This document shows positions 35,913 to 44,003 of a stretch of DNA of 64,000 nt, piece by piece. The notes under the pieces are model-generated. The model saw only the letters and a program-made list of their open reading frames with translations, was not told the DNA's origin and searched no databases. Each line of letters begins with the position of its first letter. Position 1 is the stretch's first letter. Position numbers and translations under genes: made by a program. The DNA is from Burkholderia sp. lig30 (lineage in GTDB: Bacteria; Pseudomonadota; Gammaproteobacteria; Burkholderiales; Burkholderiaceae): NCBI RefSeq assembly GCF_000687455.2, contig NZ_JGVW01000053.1, positions 1 to 64,000 of the forward strand, read 5' to 3'.

Positions 35913-36863
35913 CTAGCGCGCCATGCCGCACAGCTGCATGCCCAACGTGGCCCACGTAAGACTGATGCCGACATTCGCAATCCGATCCCGCTCTGCCGCA
36001 CGGTATTCGGTCGGCGACATCGCCATCCGCTGGCGAAACAGCTTCGCAAGGCGCTCGCCGCTGCCGAGCCCCGCACGCCGCGCGACCTTGTCCGCGGGAA
36101 GCGTGGTATGAATCAGCATGTGGCACGCACGCTCGAGACGCACGTTCAGCACGAATTCCGTCGGCGTAACGCCGATTTCACTCTTGAAGCGTCGAAGGAA
36201 ATTGCGCTCGCTCATCGCAACGGCCCGTGCCGCATTCGCGATCGAAATGCGACCGGTGCTTTCATTTCTCAGCTGCTGCAACGAAGTCCGGATCGACGGG
36301 CTTGCACTCAATTCGCGGACAGCCCAGGCCGACTGGACGAATTGCTCGTCAGTGGAGCGCGACATGCTCCGGGCAATCTCGCGGGCCGCCGACTCGCCGA
36401 GGTCGTACTCGACCAGAGACATTGCTGCTTCATACACGTCTTCCCGCGCGGGTGACGTGGAAATCCGGACAGCGTGATCCGGCGCCGACACCCGCTTCGA
36501 ATTCGCGATTGCCGCAAGATTCGCTCCGACGACGATCATGCGGGCATTCGCCTCGATCTCGCGCAGGCGGCGGGAAAAAACCTCGCTCCAGACCGCCGGC
36601 GCAAAATCGCCGTGCAGGTGAAAGAATGCGTAAACGCGCCGGCAATGATCGTCGCCCAACGCATCGGTAGCAACTTGAACGCCTGTCGACGACTGGAGCA
36701 GTCCGCCGCTCGCGGAGAGGAACTGCAAATTGTAGGCGGTGTAGAAAGTCTGCAATCGGTTCGCCAGATTGAAAACTTCCACCACGCGCCCGGCCTCCGC
36801 CAAGGAAAATCCGGTGCTCAGGAAAATAACGATAATTCGTTGATCATTTGCGTTCACTTGCAT
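35913..36863 (-). CDS. GlxA-type AraC family transcriptional regulator
   Basis: A 316 aa regulator. The N-terminal DJ-1/PfpI-like (GATase1-like) domain starts RIIVIFLSTGFSLAEAGRVV and lacks an evident nucleophilic Cys. The C-terminal HTH_18 domain has ISIANAARAVAMSERNFLRR followed by FKSEIGVTPTEFVLNVRLER and ending RQRMAMSPTEYR. Target genes are not evident. It is isolated, with AT-rich non-coding DNA on its upstream side. A promoter-like TTGTCA with a downstream TATGAT lies on the minus strand near 36950-36980. Confidence 0.85.
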   Translation of the reverse strand: MQVNANDQRIIVIFLSTGFSLAEAGRVVEVFNLANRLQTFYTAYNLQFLSASGGLLQSSTGVQVATDALGDDHCRRVYAFFHLHGDFAPAVWSEVFSRRLREIEANARMIVVGANLAAIANSKRVSAPDHAVRISTSPAREDVYEAAMSLVEYDLGESAAREIARSMSRSTDEQFVQSAWAVRELSASPSIRTSLQQLRNESTGRISIANAARAVAMSERNFLRRFKSEIGVTPTEFVLNVRLERACHMLIHTTLPADKVARRAGLGSGERLAKLFRQRMAMSPTEYRAAERDRIANVGISLTWATLGMQLCGMAR

Positions 36864-37690
36864 CGCCCCCGACTCTTTGGTTTTCTCTCAAGCCACCGAC
36901 GCTTATATGTTAGTTCGCCGCGTTCGCGCCATGGGTTATCTCATATTCACCCACATCATATCCCCCAATGAAATATTGTTGACAATGCTGTCCGACATAG
37001 ACAAGGTTATGACGGATAAGAACAACCCTTCACCGCCCGCGCGGCAGCACCCCATTTGAGCAACTCGAACGTCAATATCAATGAAATCAATCACTTTTCA
37101 TGCAATTCTATCGCCAACCGAATTTCATTCGACGTTCGTTAGCACTACTTTAATTTTCTCAACATTCGAAGTCGCCACTTGACAAGACGATTTCAAGTCG
37201 CCGCCATTGCAAAGCGCGCGCGCCTGCAACCGTTGCGCGGGTGTTGTCACAAACGCATTCCGGCTCTCTTGCCCGGCACCGCCCTGGCAGTCAATCGCCT
37301 GTCTGGCAAGCACTGCGCCGCCGCCGGCACGCTGCGCGCAGATAGAACAAGTATTCTAAAAACAGCCGGCGCATGGCGGATAACACAAACCATGACGGAA
37401 GCATCCGTGTGCACTCACCACCGGCCACGCCATCCGCCTGACATGACATTGGGCCTCAACCTGTCCCGATCAAAAAAAATCGCAATTATTTTTTTGAGAA
37501 AAACACAATTCATCACTTCGCAACATGCCGGCATCGGTCGCCCGCGACCTGGGCGCAACACATCTCCACGTAATCGTCATGCTCGATAAATCTCAACCGG
37601 CATCGGAAATGGCATTTCATTGGCCGGCATTACACGCGGATTGTCCGAACCCGACAGGGCGTTAACATTCCTACAACGCGACCTTGCCCT
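36864..37690. other. AT-rich non-coding region upstream of the GlxA-type regulator
   Basis: More than 800 bp clearly lower in GC than the rest of the window, with no supported gene. It contains T- and A-runs (for example around 37468-37500). The base composition and lack of genes suggest imported or decaying DNA beside the IS3 remnant. It ends at the promoter of a small-RNA candidate. Confidence 0.6.
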
Positions 37691-37691
37691 A

Positions 37692-37697
37692 TATAAT
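37692..37697 (+). promoter_or_regulatory. Perfect -10 box (TATAAT) for a small-RNA candidate
   Basis: TATAAT at 37692-37697 is a consensus sigma-70 -10 element, rare in this GC-rich DNA. No good -35 lies at 16-18 bp (the region reads TTCCTACAA), so an activator may help. Predicted transcription start is about 37704. Confidence 0.6.
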
Positions 37698-37703
37698 CGC
37701 CTC

Positions 37704-37823
37704 ACCCGAATCGCTCAAATTCGAGTTGATGCTCGAATGAGCTGATTTCCCGGCCTGGTTCTGACTCTTACCTCGTGATGTCAGAACCTGTTCCGCCGAC
37801 CGGTAACCGGTCGGCTTTTTTTT
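37704..37823 (+). ncRNA. Candidate structured small RNA, about 120 nt
   Basis: Between a perfect TATAAT and a strong terminator there is no open frame but three hairpins. Hairpin 1: GCTCA and TTCGAG (37713-37725) pair with CTCGAA and TGAGC (37732-37742). Hairpin 2: GGTTCTGAC (37757-37765) pairs perfectly with GTCAGAACC (37780-37788). Hairpin 3 is the terminator. The loop of hairpin 2 (TCTTACCTCGTGAT) is a plausible pairing seed. No known RNA family was recognised. The nearest genes are the GlxA-type regulator and an orphan flhD, neither in a position to make this a leader. Confidence 0.7.
37795..37823 (+). terminator. Intrinsic terminator of the small-RNA candidate
   Basis: A 9 bp perfect GC-rich stem (GCCGACCGG and CCGGTCGGC) with a 3-base TAA loop is followed by eight T residues (37816-37823). 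It is the best intrinsic terminator in the window by stem and U-tract. Confidence 0.93.
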
Positions 37824-38019
37824 ATCCGTCACTTCAAGGTGAAACGCTGTTTCGTTAGATATATGGAACGGCACATCAGGGTTCGGGCATCCGCCTGGAA
37901 GGCACCCGGGCAAAGCGGAGCCTCACGGCCCGAACCGGGTTCCTGCGCCGGGGATCGTACGACAATCAAGGCCGGCCGCCTCCCCCTCGCAAGATCGCAG
38001 AATCAGCCGCCTCGCGCCG

Positions 38020-38253
38020 TCACCCGCGGCCGATGGGCATATCGCTCCGGAAACGGCAGACGAGCGCCGTGCCGTCGGCCAGTCGATCGGCATGCTCGGG
38101 CGTCAGGCCGATGACCGCGTCAGCGGTTTCGTCGGAAATGCCGAGCATCAATTTGCCGTGCTCGCGATCGGCCAGCAACAAACGTTGTGCCAGCCGCACA
38201 TACGCGCAGTTGAATTCGCTGACGGCATTCATCAGGTGTGCATCGTCTTCCAT
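38020..38253 (-). CDS. Orphan short FlhD-family regulator
   Basis: A 77 aa protein matching the N-terminal two thirds of FlhD: FNCAYVRLAQRLLLADREHG, LMLGISDETADAVIGLTPEH and ADRLADGTALVCRFRSD align with the FlhD dimer core. FlhD normally works as an FlhD4C2 complex activating class II flagellar genes and is 100-120 aa long; here the C-terminal segment is short and no flhC is adjacent. It may form heteromers with the chromosomal FlhDC or act alone. GGAGAG precedes the ATG. The 277 bp gap upstream (38254-38530) holds no gene. Confidence 0.78.
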   Translation of the reverse strand: MEDDAHLMNAVSEFNCAYVRLAQRLLLADREHGKLMLGISDETADAVIGLTPEHADRLADGTALVCRFRSDMPIGRG

Positions 38254-38530
38254 CCAGGTCTCTCCATCCGGCCGCGATTGTCGGCTATCCGGAAAGCAGG
38301 GGCTCCGTCGCCGGTCTGTCTTGTGTCATATCGCAGTGCAACATGGAAAGCATAAATGATTCTCGCATTCGCACAGCGGCCGGCTCTTGGTCAAATCCGC
38401 CATTTCGGCTCATGAGACACGCGGCGGCATCCGCGATGCGATCGCGATCGATTCACACGCAACCGCCAGTGACGGCCGCGGAGGGCGGGAACCACCACCC
38501 GGCCGCGTCCGTATTTCGCACGCGCGATGC

Positions 38531-39412
38531 TCAGAGGCCGAGCGCAGACAGGTCCGGCTTCCCGTCCTTCATCGGCGGACACCAGAAATACGCGCCCGTC
38601 AGCGGACGCGTGAAGCGGAACAGCCCGTCGACGATTCCGTCGTCCGCACCGAGCATGCGCCGCATCTGCACCTCGAACGCACGGAACGAGTGCGCGAACG
38701 CGACGAAATACAGTCCGGCGCGGCGCGCATCCGACCACGGCGCGGAACGGCGCAGCATGAACGCCTCCGGCGTGAAGCTCTCCTGCGCGGTGCGCTTCAC
38801 GTGCGCAGACGGCGGCGCGTCATCCAGCTCTTCGTTGTCCGCTTTGCGGCGGCCGATGATGTTGTCCATCTCGTCCGACGGGATCGCTTCCATCCTGTCG
38901 AAATCGTGCAGCCACTGCTGCACCGCAACGAAGCTCCCGCCATCGCGCCCTGCCCCCTGCCCGGCGACGAACGCCGTGTCGAATGCATCGTCGCCGGTCG
39001 GGTTCTCGGTGCCGTCCTCGTAGCCGGACAGGTCGAGATCGTCGCCATAGCGGAACGCGTCGACCGCGCTCTGCAATTCGAACGCGGCCGCGAGCAGGCG
39101 CTCGATCCGGCGCGCGCGCAACGTGATTTCGCCGCGATCGTCGGAGCGCAGCCAGACCCACAGGTCGGCCGGCGTGACGGGCACCGCGACGCCGTTCGCG
39201 GACATCTCGGGAAAGGCTGTCAAACCGTCGACCGGCCGGCCGATGCGGGCCGCGAGCGAATGCCCGATGCCGATCACCGTGTCGCGGCCGTCGACGGCTT
39301 CGCGCAGCGCGCTCAGTGCCGCCGCGACCTGATCCTCGTTCGAGATCGTGAAAGTGAGGTATCGGGCCGCCGCATCGATCGGAGCCAGAATGCCTTGCTG
39401 AACGTTGCTCAT
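38531..39412 (-). CDS. DyP-type heme peroxidase
   Basis: A 293 aa cytosolic dye-decolorising peroxidase. The signature GYEDGTENP carries the catalytic Asp (GxxDG). The proximal heme His is expected in the RTAQESFTPEAFMLRRSAPW region or just before it (SAHVKR). The Arg near the distal side and the C-terminal block GLYFVAFAHSFRAFEVQMRR are typical of the YfeX-like class. No Tat signal is present. It is a single gene; the upstream gap 39413-39751 holds no gene. Confidence 0.9.
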   Translation of the reverse strand: MSNVQQGILAPIDAAARYLTFTISNEDQVAAALSALREAVDGRDTVIGIGHSLAARIGRPVDGLTAFPEMSANGVAVPVTPADLWVWLRSDDRGEITLRARRIERLLAAAFELQSAVDAFRYGDDLDLSGYEDGTENPTGDDAFDTAFVAGQGAGRDGGSFVAVQQWLHDFDRMEAIPSDEMDNIIGRRKADNEELDDAPPSAHVKRTAQESFTPEAFMLRRSAPWSDARRAGLYFVAFAHSFRAFEVQMRRMLGADDGIVDGLFRFTRPLTGAYFWCPPMKDGKPDLSALGL

Positions 39413-39751
39413 CGTTTCCTCAGGGTGTCACGTGAATGTGGCCGGCGACACGCGGCCGTAGAGGCCCGCACACCGCGAGCCCGGCGCCCATGCGGCGGGC
39501 GCCGGCCCGGCGCCCGCGCCGGAAGCGTCAGGCAGTTTAATCGATGCGGCCGCCCACGGCCCGCGCCGCCTTCGCTCGGCATGCCGAACGGAAGCCTCGA
39601 AGACGAAACGTATCCCGGCGGCAACAGCGCATTCGCCTGACGTTGCCGCCGATCCTGCACGGCTGATAGAATCCGCCGTCTTTCTTTCAATATCATTTCA
39701 TTTGCATGAAAGAGGGGTGCCTGATGCCTCGAATGCAGCCCGCCTCGCCTG

Positions 39752-40955
39752 GGCGGGGCGCTCGCCGACGCGGTCAGCTGCAACGCGGTCGTCAAGGCGT
39801 TCGGCGCGGAAACCCGCGAGGAGGCGCGTCTCACGCGCGTGATCGGCAAATGGCGGCAGCGTACGCGCCGCACCTGGGTGCGCGGCACGCTCAACGGCGG
39901 CGTGCAGGGCATGATGCTCGTCGCGATGCGGGCGGCAATCATCGGCGTGGCGCTCATGTTGTGGGCGCATGGCGAAGCGAGCGTCGGCGACGTCACGTTC
40001 GCGCTGACGATGTTCTTCATGCTGCAAGGCTATCTGCGCGACGTCGGCATGCACATCCGCAACCTGCAGCGCTCGGTCGACGACATGGAGGAGCTCGTCG
40101 CGCTCGATCGCCAGCCGTTCGGCATCGAGGACCGTCCCGGCGCGCCGCCGATCCGGATCACGCGCGGCGACATCCGTTTCGAGCATGTGACGTTCCGCTA
40201 TGGCGGGCATGCGGCGCCGCTGTACGACGACTTCTCGATGCACATCGCGCCCGGCGAGCGAATCGGGCTCGTCGGCCACTCCGGCTCCGGCAAGACGACG
40301 TTCATCAAGCTGATCCAGCGGCTCTACGACGTATCGGGCGGCCGCATCACGATTGACGGGCAGGACATCGCGCAGGTGCGTCAGGGTTCGCTGCGCGGCC
40401 AGATCGCGATCGTCCAGCAGGAGCCGGTGCTGTTCCATCGCACGCTTGCAGAAAACATCGCGTATGCGCGCCCGGACGCGAGCCGTGCGGACATCGAGCG
40501 CGCACGATTTCATCGCGGCGCTGCCGGAGGGCTACGACACCCTCGTCGGCGAACGCGGCATCAAGCTGTCCGGCGGCGAACGCCAGCGCGTCGCCATTGC
40601 GAGGGCGTTTCTCGCCGATGCGCCGCTCCTGATCCTCGACGAAGCGACGTCGAGCCTCGACAGCGAAAGCGAGGTGCTGATCCAGCAGGCAATGGAGCGG
40701 CTCATGGAGGGACGCACGACGCTCGTCGTCGCGCATCGGCTGTCGACGGTGCGCGCGCTCGACCGGCTGCTCGTACTGGATCGCGGCAAAGTGATCGAGG
40801 AAGGCAGCCACGACGCACTGATCCGGCGCGAGGGCGGCGTCTATCGCCGGCTGTTCGAACGTCAGGCGCTCGAACTGGCGAGGGGGCTCGGCGCCGCGAC
40901 TGCGCACGGCGAGCCCGCCAGCACGCGCTCGCGTGAGCAGCCCGCGGAAACGTGA
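39752..40955 (+). pseudogene. ABC exporter (MsbA-like) pseudogene, 5'-truncated and frameshifted
   Basis: The frame opens inside the transmembrane domain (GGALADAVSCNAVVKAFGAE), so roughly the first 200 residues are missing. It continues through a helix (TFALTMFFMLQGYLRDVG) into the nucleotide-binding domain with Walker A GLVGHSGSGKTTFIKL and the Q-loop [20 protein letters not shown]. Near 40500, after DIERA, the frame changes. The remainder is in the next frame: [20 protein letters not shown], signature [15 protein letters not shown], Walker [15 protein letters not shown] and the His loop [10 protein letters not shown] small deletion removing a few codons explains the shift. Confidence 0.88.
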
Positions 40956-41075
40956 CGTGCCCGGCGGCACGCCGGACCGCAAGGCACGCCGCCGGCGCGA
41001 CGCACTCGTCTCGCGACCCGCGTGGCCCGCATCACCCGCATCACCCGCGGCGGGCGCAGGCCACGCGCCGTCACG

Positions 41076-41210
41076 TCACACCGGGGCGCCGCTGCTGCCG
41101 CTGCCACCGCTTCCGCCGGTGCCGCCCGTCGGCTGGCGTGACGCGTTGCCCGCCGACGTCACGTCATTGTTCTCATCGATTTTCTCCGGTAGATCGTCAC
41201 GTTCAGTCAT
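41076..41210 (-). CDS. Small Gly/Ser-rich hypothetical protein
   Basis: A 44 aa open frame too short for usual gene calls. It has a charged start (MTERDDLPEKIDENNDV) and a low-complexity tail of Gly, Ser and Thr (TGGTGGSGGSGSSGAPV). CGGAG lies about five bases before the ATG. It follows the YjbH-like gene by 49 bp on the same strand. It could be a genuine small protein of unknown function or a chance frame; the rest of the gap 40956-41259 shows nothing else. Confidence 0.4.
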   Translation of the reverse strand: MTERDDLPEKIDENNDVTSAGNASRQPTGGTGGSGGSGSSGAPV

Positions 41211-41259
41211 CTAACTCCGCGGTTCTTACTTCCTTCAGAGCGCCCTGCACGCACTCGTC

Positions 41260-42225
41260 TTACGGTTGCGCCCCGCCCGACGGCGCCTGCGACGCCGACG
41301 CGCCGGCGGCCGGCTGCGCATACCGCTTGTATGCGTCGCGCATCCGGTAGAGCCGGGTCGCGAAATATTCGGCGCTGAAGCGCCCCTGGTTGAGCAGGAA
41401 CTGTTGCGGGTTGTAGGCGAAGCCGAGGTTCTCCGAGCCGGTGTCCGACAGATAATTGGTCGAGCCGACCCGTGTGCGGAAATTGAGTGCGAACTGCTCT
41501 GCACCATTGATCTGCGCGACGCCAGGCTTCATGCCCTGGCGCGGCGTCAGCGGGAAGCTGATCGACGCGTCGACGAACGATCCGCGGCCGCTGTGCAATG
41601 CCTCGACGCTGAAAGAGACATCGTCGAACCACCGCGTCAGCACGATCAGCGGCCCCTTGTCCCCGCGGACGTAGCGGGCGACACCGGCCTCCACCCACAT
41701 CTTCCACGTCGGCTGCACCCAGCGGTACGTCAGCACGGCGTTCTTCTCCGCCGGCAGCGCGTCCTTGCCGGGTTCCGCATGCAGGTACGCGAGCTTCAGC
41801 CGCACCACGTCCGGACGGCCCGGCACGAACAGGGGCGTCTCGTTTTCCACGCCGACGTATTGCAGATCGAACTTGCCGAGCGCGGTGACGTTGAATACGC
41901 GCGGCGCGATCCAGAAGCTCTGCGTCAGCGCAACGGTGGACAGCCCGCCGCGCAGCCGGGACTGCCTGTAGATCCGGCCGTTGTCCATGTTCCGGCTGTT
42001 CGCGAGCGGCACGATCACGCTCGTATACAACTCGGCGCCACGCCACAGCGGCACGAAGCCCTGGATGTTGGCGCCGACCGAGTAGTCGAAATTGCCGTAC
42101 TCGGTGCCGTACAGATAGCAGGGGACGGGCGCGATCTGCACGCGCATCCAGCCGTGCTTGCGCGCGTTGCCCGTCCACGCGACCGAATCGCTGTCGAGCC
42201 GGTCGCCGCGTCCATAGCCAATCCG
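41260..42225 (-). pseudogene. C-terminal remnant of a YjbH-like outer-membrane exopolysaccharide protein
   Basis: An open frame of about 320 codons matches the C-terminal half of YjbH-domain proteins (FDYSVGANIQGFVPLWRGAE, FVDASISFPLTPRQGMKPG and LARYVRG-like beta-strand patterns). Full-length members are about 700 aa with a signal peptide; here the homology starts at GYGRGDRLDSDSVAWTGN directly after an in-frame TGA near 42225. An ATG at 42147 could still give a 295 aa product, but without export signal. YjbH proteins act in exopolysaccharide production in the outer membrane. The GC-rich, His-less C-terminus ends QAPSGGAQP. Confidence 0.65.
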
Positions 42226-42344
42226 GATTCACACGAAGCCATCGAGAGCCGCGCCCCGGGCAAACGATCCACGCCGTCATGCTGAGCGGCCGGAATCGAC
42301 GGCTCGTTCGCCCCATCCATCTATCAGGACTACAAAGCAATATG

Positions 42345-42364
42345 CATACCTGAATGCAGGTATG
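42345..42364. promoter_or_regulatory. Perfect 8+4+8 inverted repeat (operator-like)
   Basis: CATACCTG and CAGGTATG flank AATG. The element lies about 120 bp upstream of the truncated YjbH-like gene and 208 bp beyond the stop of the CLC gene, in a gap (42226-42571) otherwise without genes. It could be a regulator site left from the deleted 5' part of the YjbH-like locus. Confidence 0.4.
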
Positions 42365-42571
42365 GTTGAATGTCGTGCCGGCCGGCCAGGAAATCATCCA
42401 CGCTGCCGCAGCTACACCCTCGTGATTCGGCCGTCACCGCCAGCCAATCGGAAAACGGGATCGCCCGATACGGCCATTTTTCAGGCGATCACTTTCCGCG
42501 GCCAAGCTTAATTGATCTCGACGCAACAAGCGGTGTCAGATTCCTGGCTGAATCCGCCACATTCAAAATAC

Positions 42572-43819
42572 TTACGTTTCCGCTACGGCCGACTCCTCCG
42601 CCCGCTTGCCGACGGCGACCCGCTGCGCGCGGTAAATCCCCGCATGCCCGGAGAACAGATAAGCGACGACGCACGCGACCATCGCATAGATGCCGACGTC
42701 CGCGCCAAACAACTCGATCGCCATGATCGTCGACGCGATGGGCGTATTGGCCGCCCCCGCGAACACGGCGACGAAGCCGAGCCCGGCCAGCAGCGGAACC
42801 GGCAGCGCGAGCACCTGCCCGAGCGCATTGCCGAGCGTCGCGCCGATATAGAACAGAGGCGTCACCTCACCGCCCTTGAAGCCCGACGCCAGCGTAACGA
42901 CCGTGAACGCGAACTTCCCGGCGAAGTCGTATGCCGGCAGCGCGCCGTGAAACGCCGCTTCGATCGTCGGGATGCCAAGGCCGAGATACTGCGGCACGTT
43001 CAACACGGTCGCCGCGCCGGCGACGAGCACGCCGCCGAGCACCGGCTGCAGCGGCGCATAGCGGACGTGACGCCGGAACGCGGCAGCCAGCGCGTGCGTC
43101 GCCTGCGCAAACAGCCGCCCGACGACGCCGAACGCGATGCCCGCGACGACGGTGACGCCGAGTCCCGCCGCGGTGACGGCCGGCACGAACGGAACCGCGT
43201 ATACGGTGTGATGCACGCCCCAGAGCCGGCACACGGCATCCGCGACGATCGCCGACGCGACGCAGGTCAGCAGCGCGTCGTAGCGCACCCGTCCGATCGC
43301 GAGGACTTCGAGGCCGAACACCGCGCCCGCGAGCGGCGTGCCGAACACCGACGCGAAGCCCGCCGCGATGCCGCCCATCAGCAGCACGCGCCGGTCACTG
43401 CGATTCAGGCGGAATACGTGCGTGACGCGGTCGGCGAGCGCGCCGCCCATCTGCACGGCCGTGCCTTCCCGCCCCGCCGAGCCGCCGAACAGGTGCGTGA
43501 CGACGGTTGCGGCCAGCACGAGCGGGGCCATCCGCTTCGGCACGAGCGCCTTCGGATCGTGGATCTCGTCGATCAGCAGGTTGTTGCCGCGCGCGACCGA
43601 CTGGCCGAAGCGGTGGTAGACCCAGCCGGTCGCGAAGCCCGCCGCAGGCAGCCCCCACACCAGCCACGGATGGGCGACGCGCGCGTCGGTCGCCCGGTCG
43701 AGCGCGACCAGGAAGAGCGCGGACGCCGATCCAGCGAGCGCGCCGAGCACGGACGAGAGCGCGAGCCAGCGGCACAGGTAGCGCGCGGTCGCGAACAGGT
43801 CGACAGTCGTGAATTTCAT
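42572..43819 (-). CDS. CLC-F type fluoride/proton antiporter
   Basis: A 415 aa CLC-family antiporter. The selectivity-filter region reads GGSAGREGTAVQMGGALAD, the GREGT form typical of the fluoride-specific CLC-F clade rather than the GREGP form of chloride exchangers. The N-terminal part has GNNLLIDEIHDP, and later SGFKGGEVTPLFYIGATLGN supplies a conserved filter loop. About ten to twelve hydrophobic segments are visible. Preceding it on the same strand is a fluoride riboswitch, which strongly supports export of fluoride. The role is detoxification at the inner membrane. The ATG at 43819 follows a 130-base leader. Confidence 0.9.
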   Translation of the reverse strand: MKFTTVDLFATARYLCRWLALSSVLGALAGSASALFLVALDRATDARVAHPWLVWGLPAAGFATGWVYHRFGQSVARGNNLLIDEIHDPKALVPKRMAPLVLAATVVTHLFGGSAGREGTAVQMGGALADRVTHVFRLNRSDRRVLLMGGIAAGFASVFGTPLAGAVFGLEVLAIGRVRYDALLTCVASAIVADAVCRLWGVHHTVYAVPFVPAVTAAGLGVTVVAGIAFGVVGRLFAQATHALAAAFRRHVRYAPLQPVLGGVLVAGAATVLNVPQYLGLGIPTIEAAFHGALPAYDFAGKFAFTVVTLASGFKGGEVTPLFYIGATLGNALGQVLALPVPLLAGLGFVAVFAGAANTPIASTIMAIELFGADVGIYAMVACVVAYLFSGHAGIYRAQRVAVGKRAEESAVAET

Positions 43820-43895
43820 GATTTCCAGATTCGACAGAACATCAAACCTGGGCGGCAGGACACCGCAAGGACGGCCTACGACCTCCTGAGACCCA

Positions 43896-43953
43896 GGAAC
43901 GCGCAGGCATCATCAGCCGGGCTACCGGCGGTTAAGGGAGGCATGCCATCTCC
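43896..43953 (-). ncRNA. Fluoride riboswitch (crcB motif)
   Basis: On the minus strand the leader of the CLC-F gene contains the crcB-motif blocks in order: GGAGATGG, CCTCCC, AACCGCC and GGCTGATGATGCCT. These match the consensus GGNGATGG...CNCC...AACCGCC...GGCTGATGATGCCTAC. Stem 1 forms from GGAG and CTCC and the pseudoknot partners are present. Downstream, TCCTG and CAGGA near 43880 could form the switching hairpin. Fluoride-bound aptamers usually turn on the exporter gene behind them. Confidence 0.92.
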
Positions 43954-43962
43954 GAAGCGCGA

Positions 43963-43992
43963 ATTGTACGCGACGCCGCTCACGGCACGCAA
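43963..43992 (-). promoter_or_regulatory. Promoter of the fluoride-responsive leader
   Basis: On the minus strand, -35 TTGCGT (43992-43987) and -10 TACAAT (43968-43963) are spaced by 18 bp. The predicted start is about 43956, immediately in front of the riboswitch aptamer. The promoter sits just beyond the stop codon (44004) of the upstream kinase gene. Confidence 0.75.
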
Positions 43993-44003
43993 CGCCGGTG
44001 CAT

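Noticed and set aside
41207-42397. 396-codon open frame over the YjbH-like region
   Set aside because: It overlaps the YjbH frame in another phase; the YjbH frame has recognisable family blocks and this one has none.
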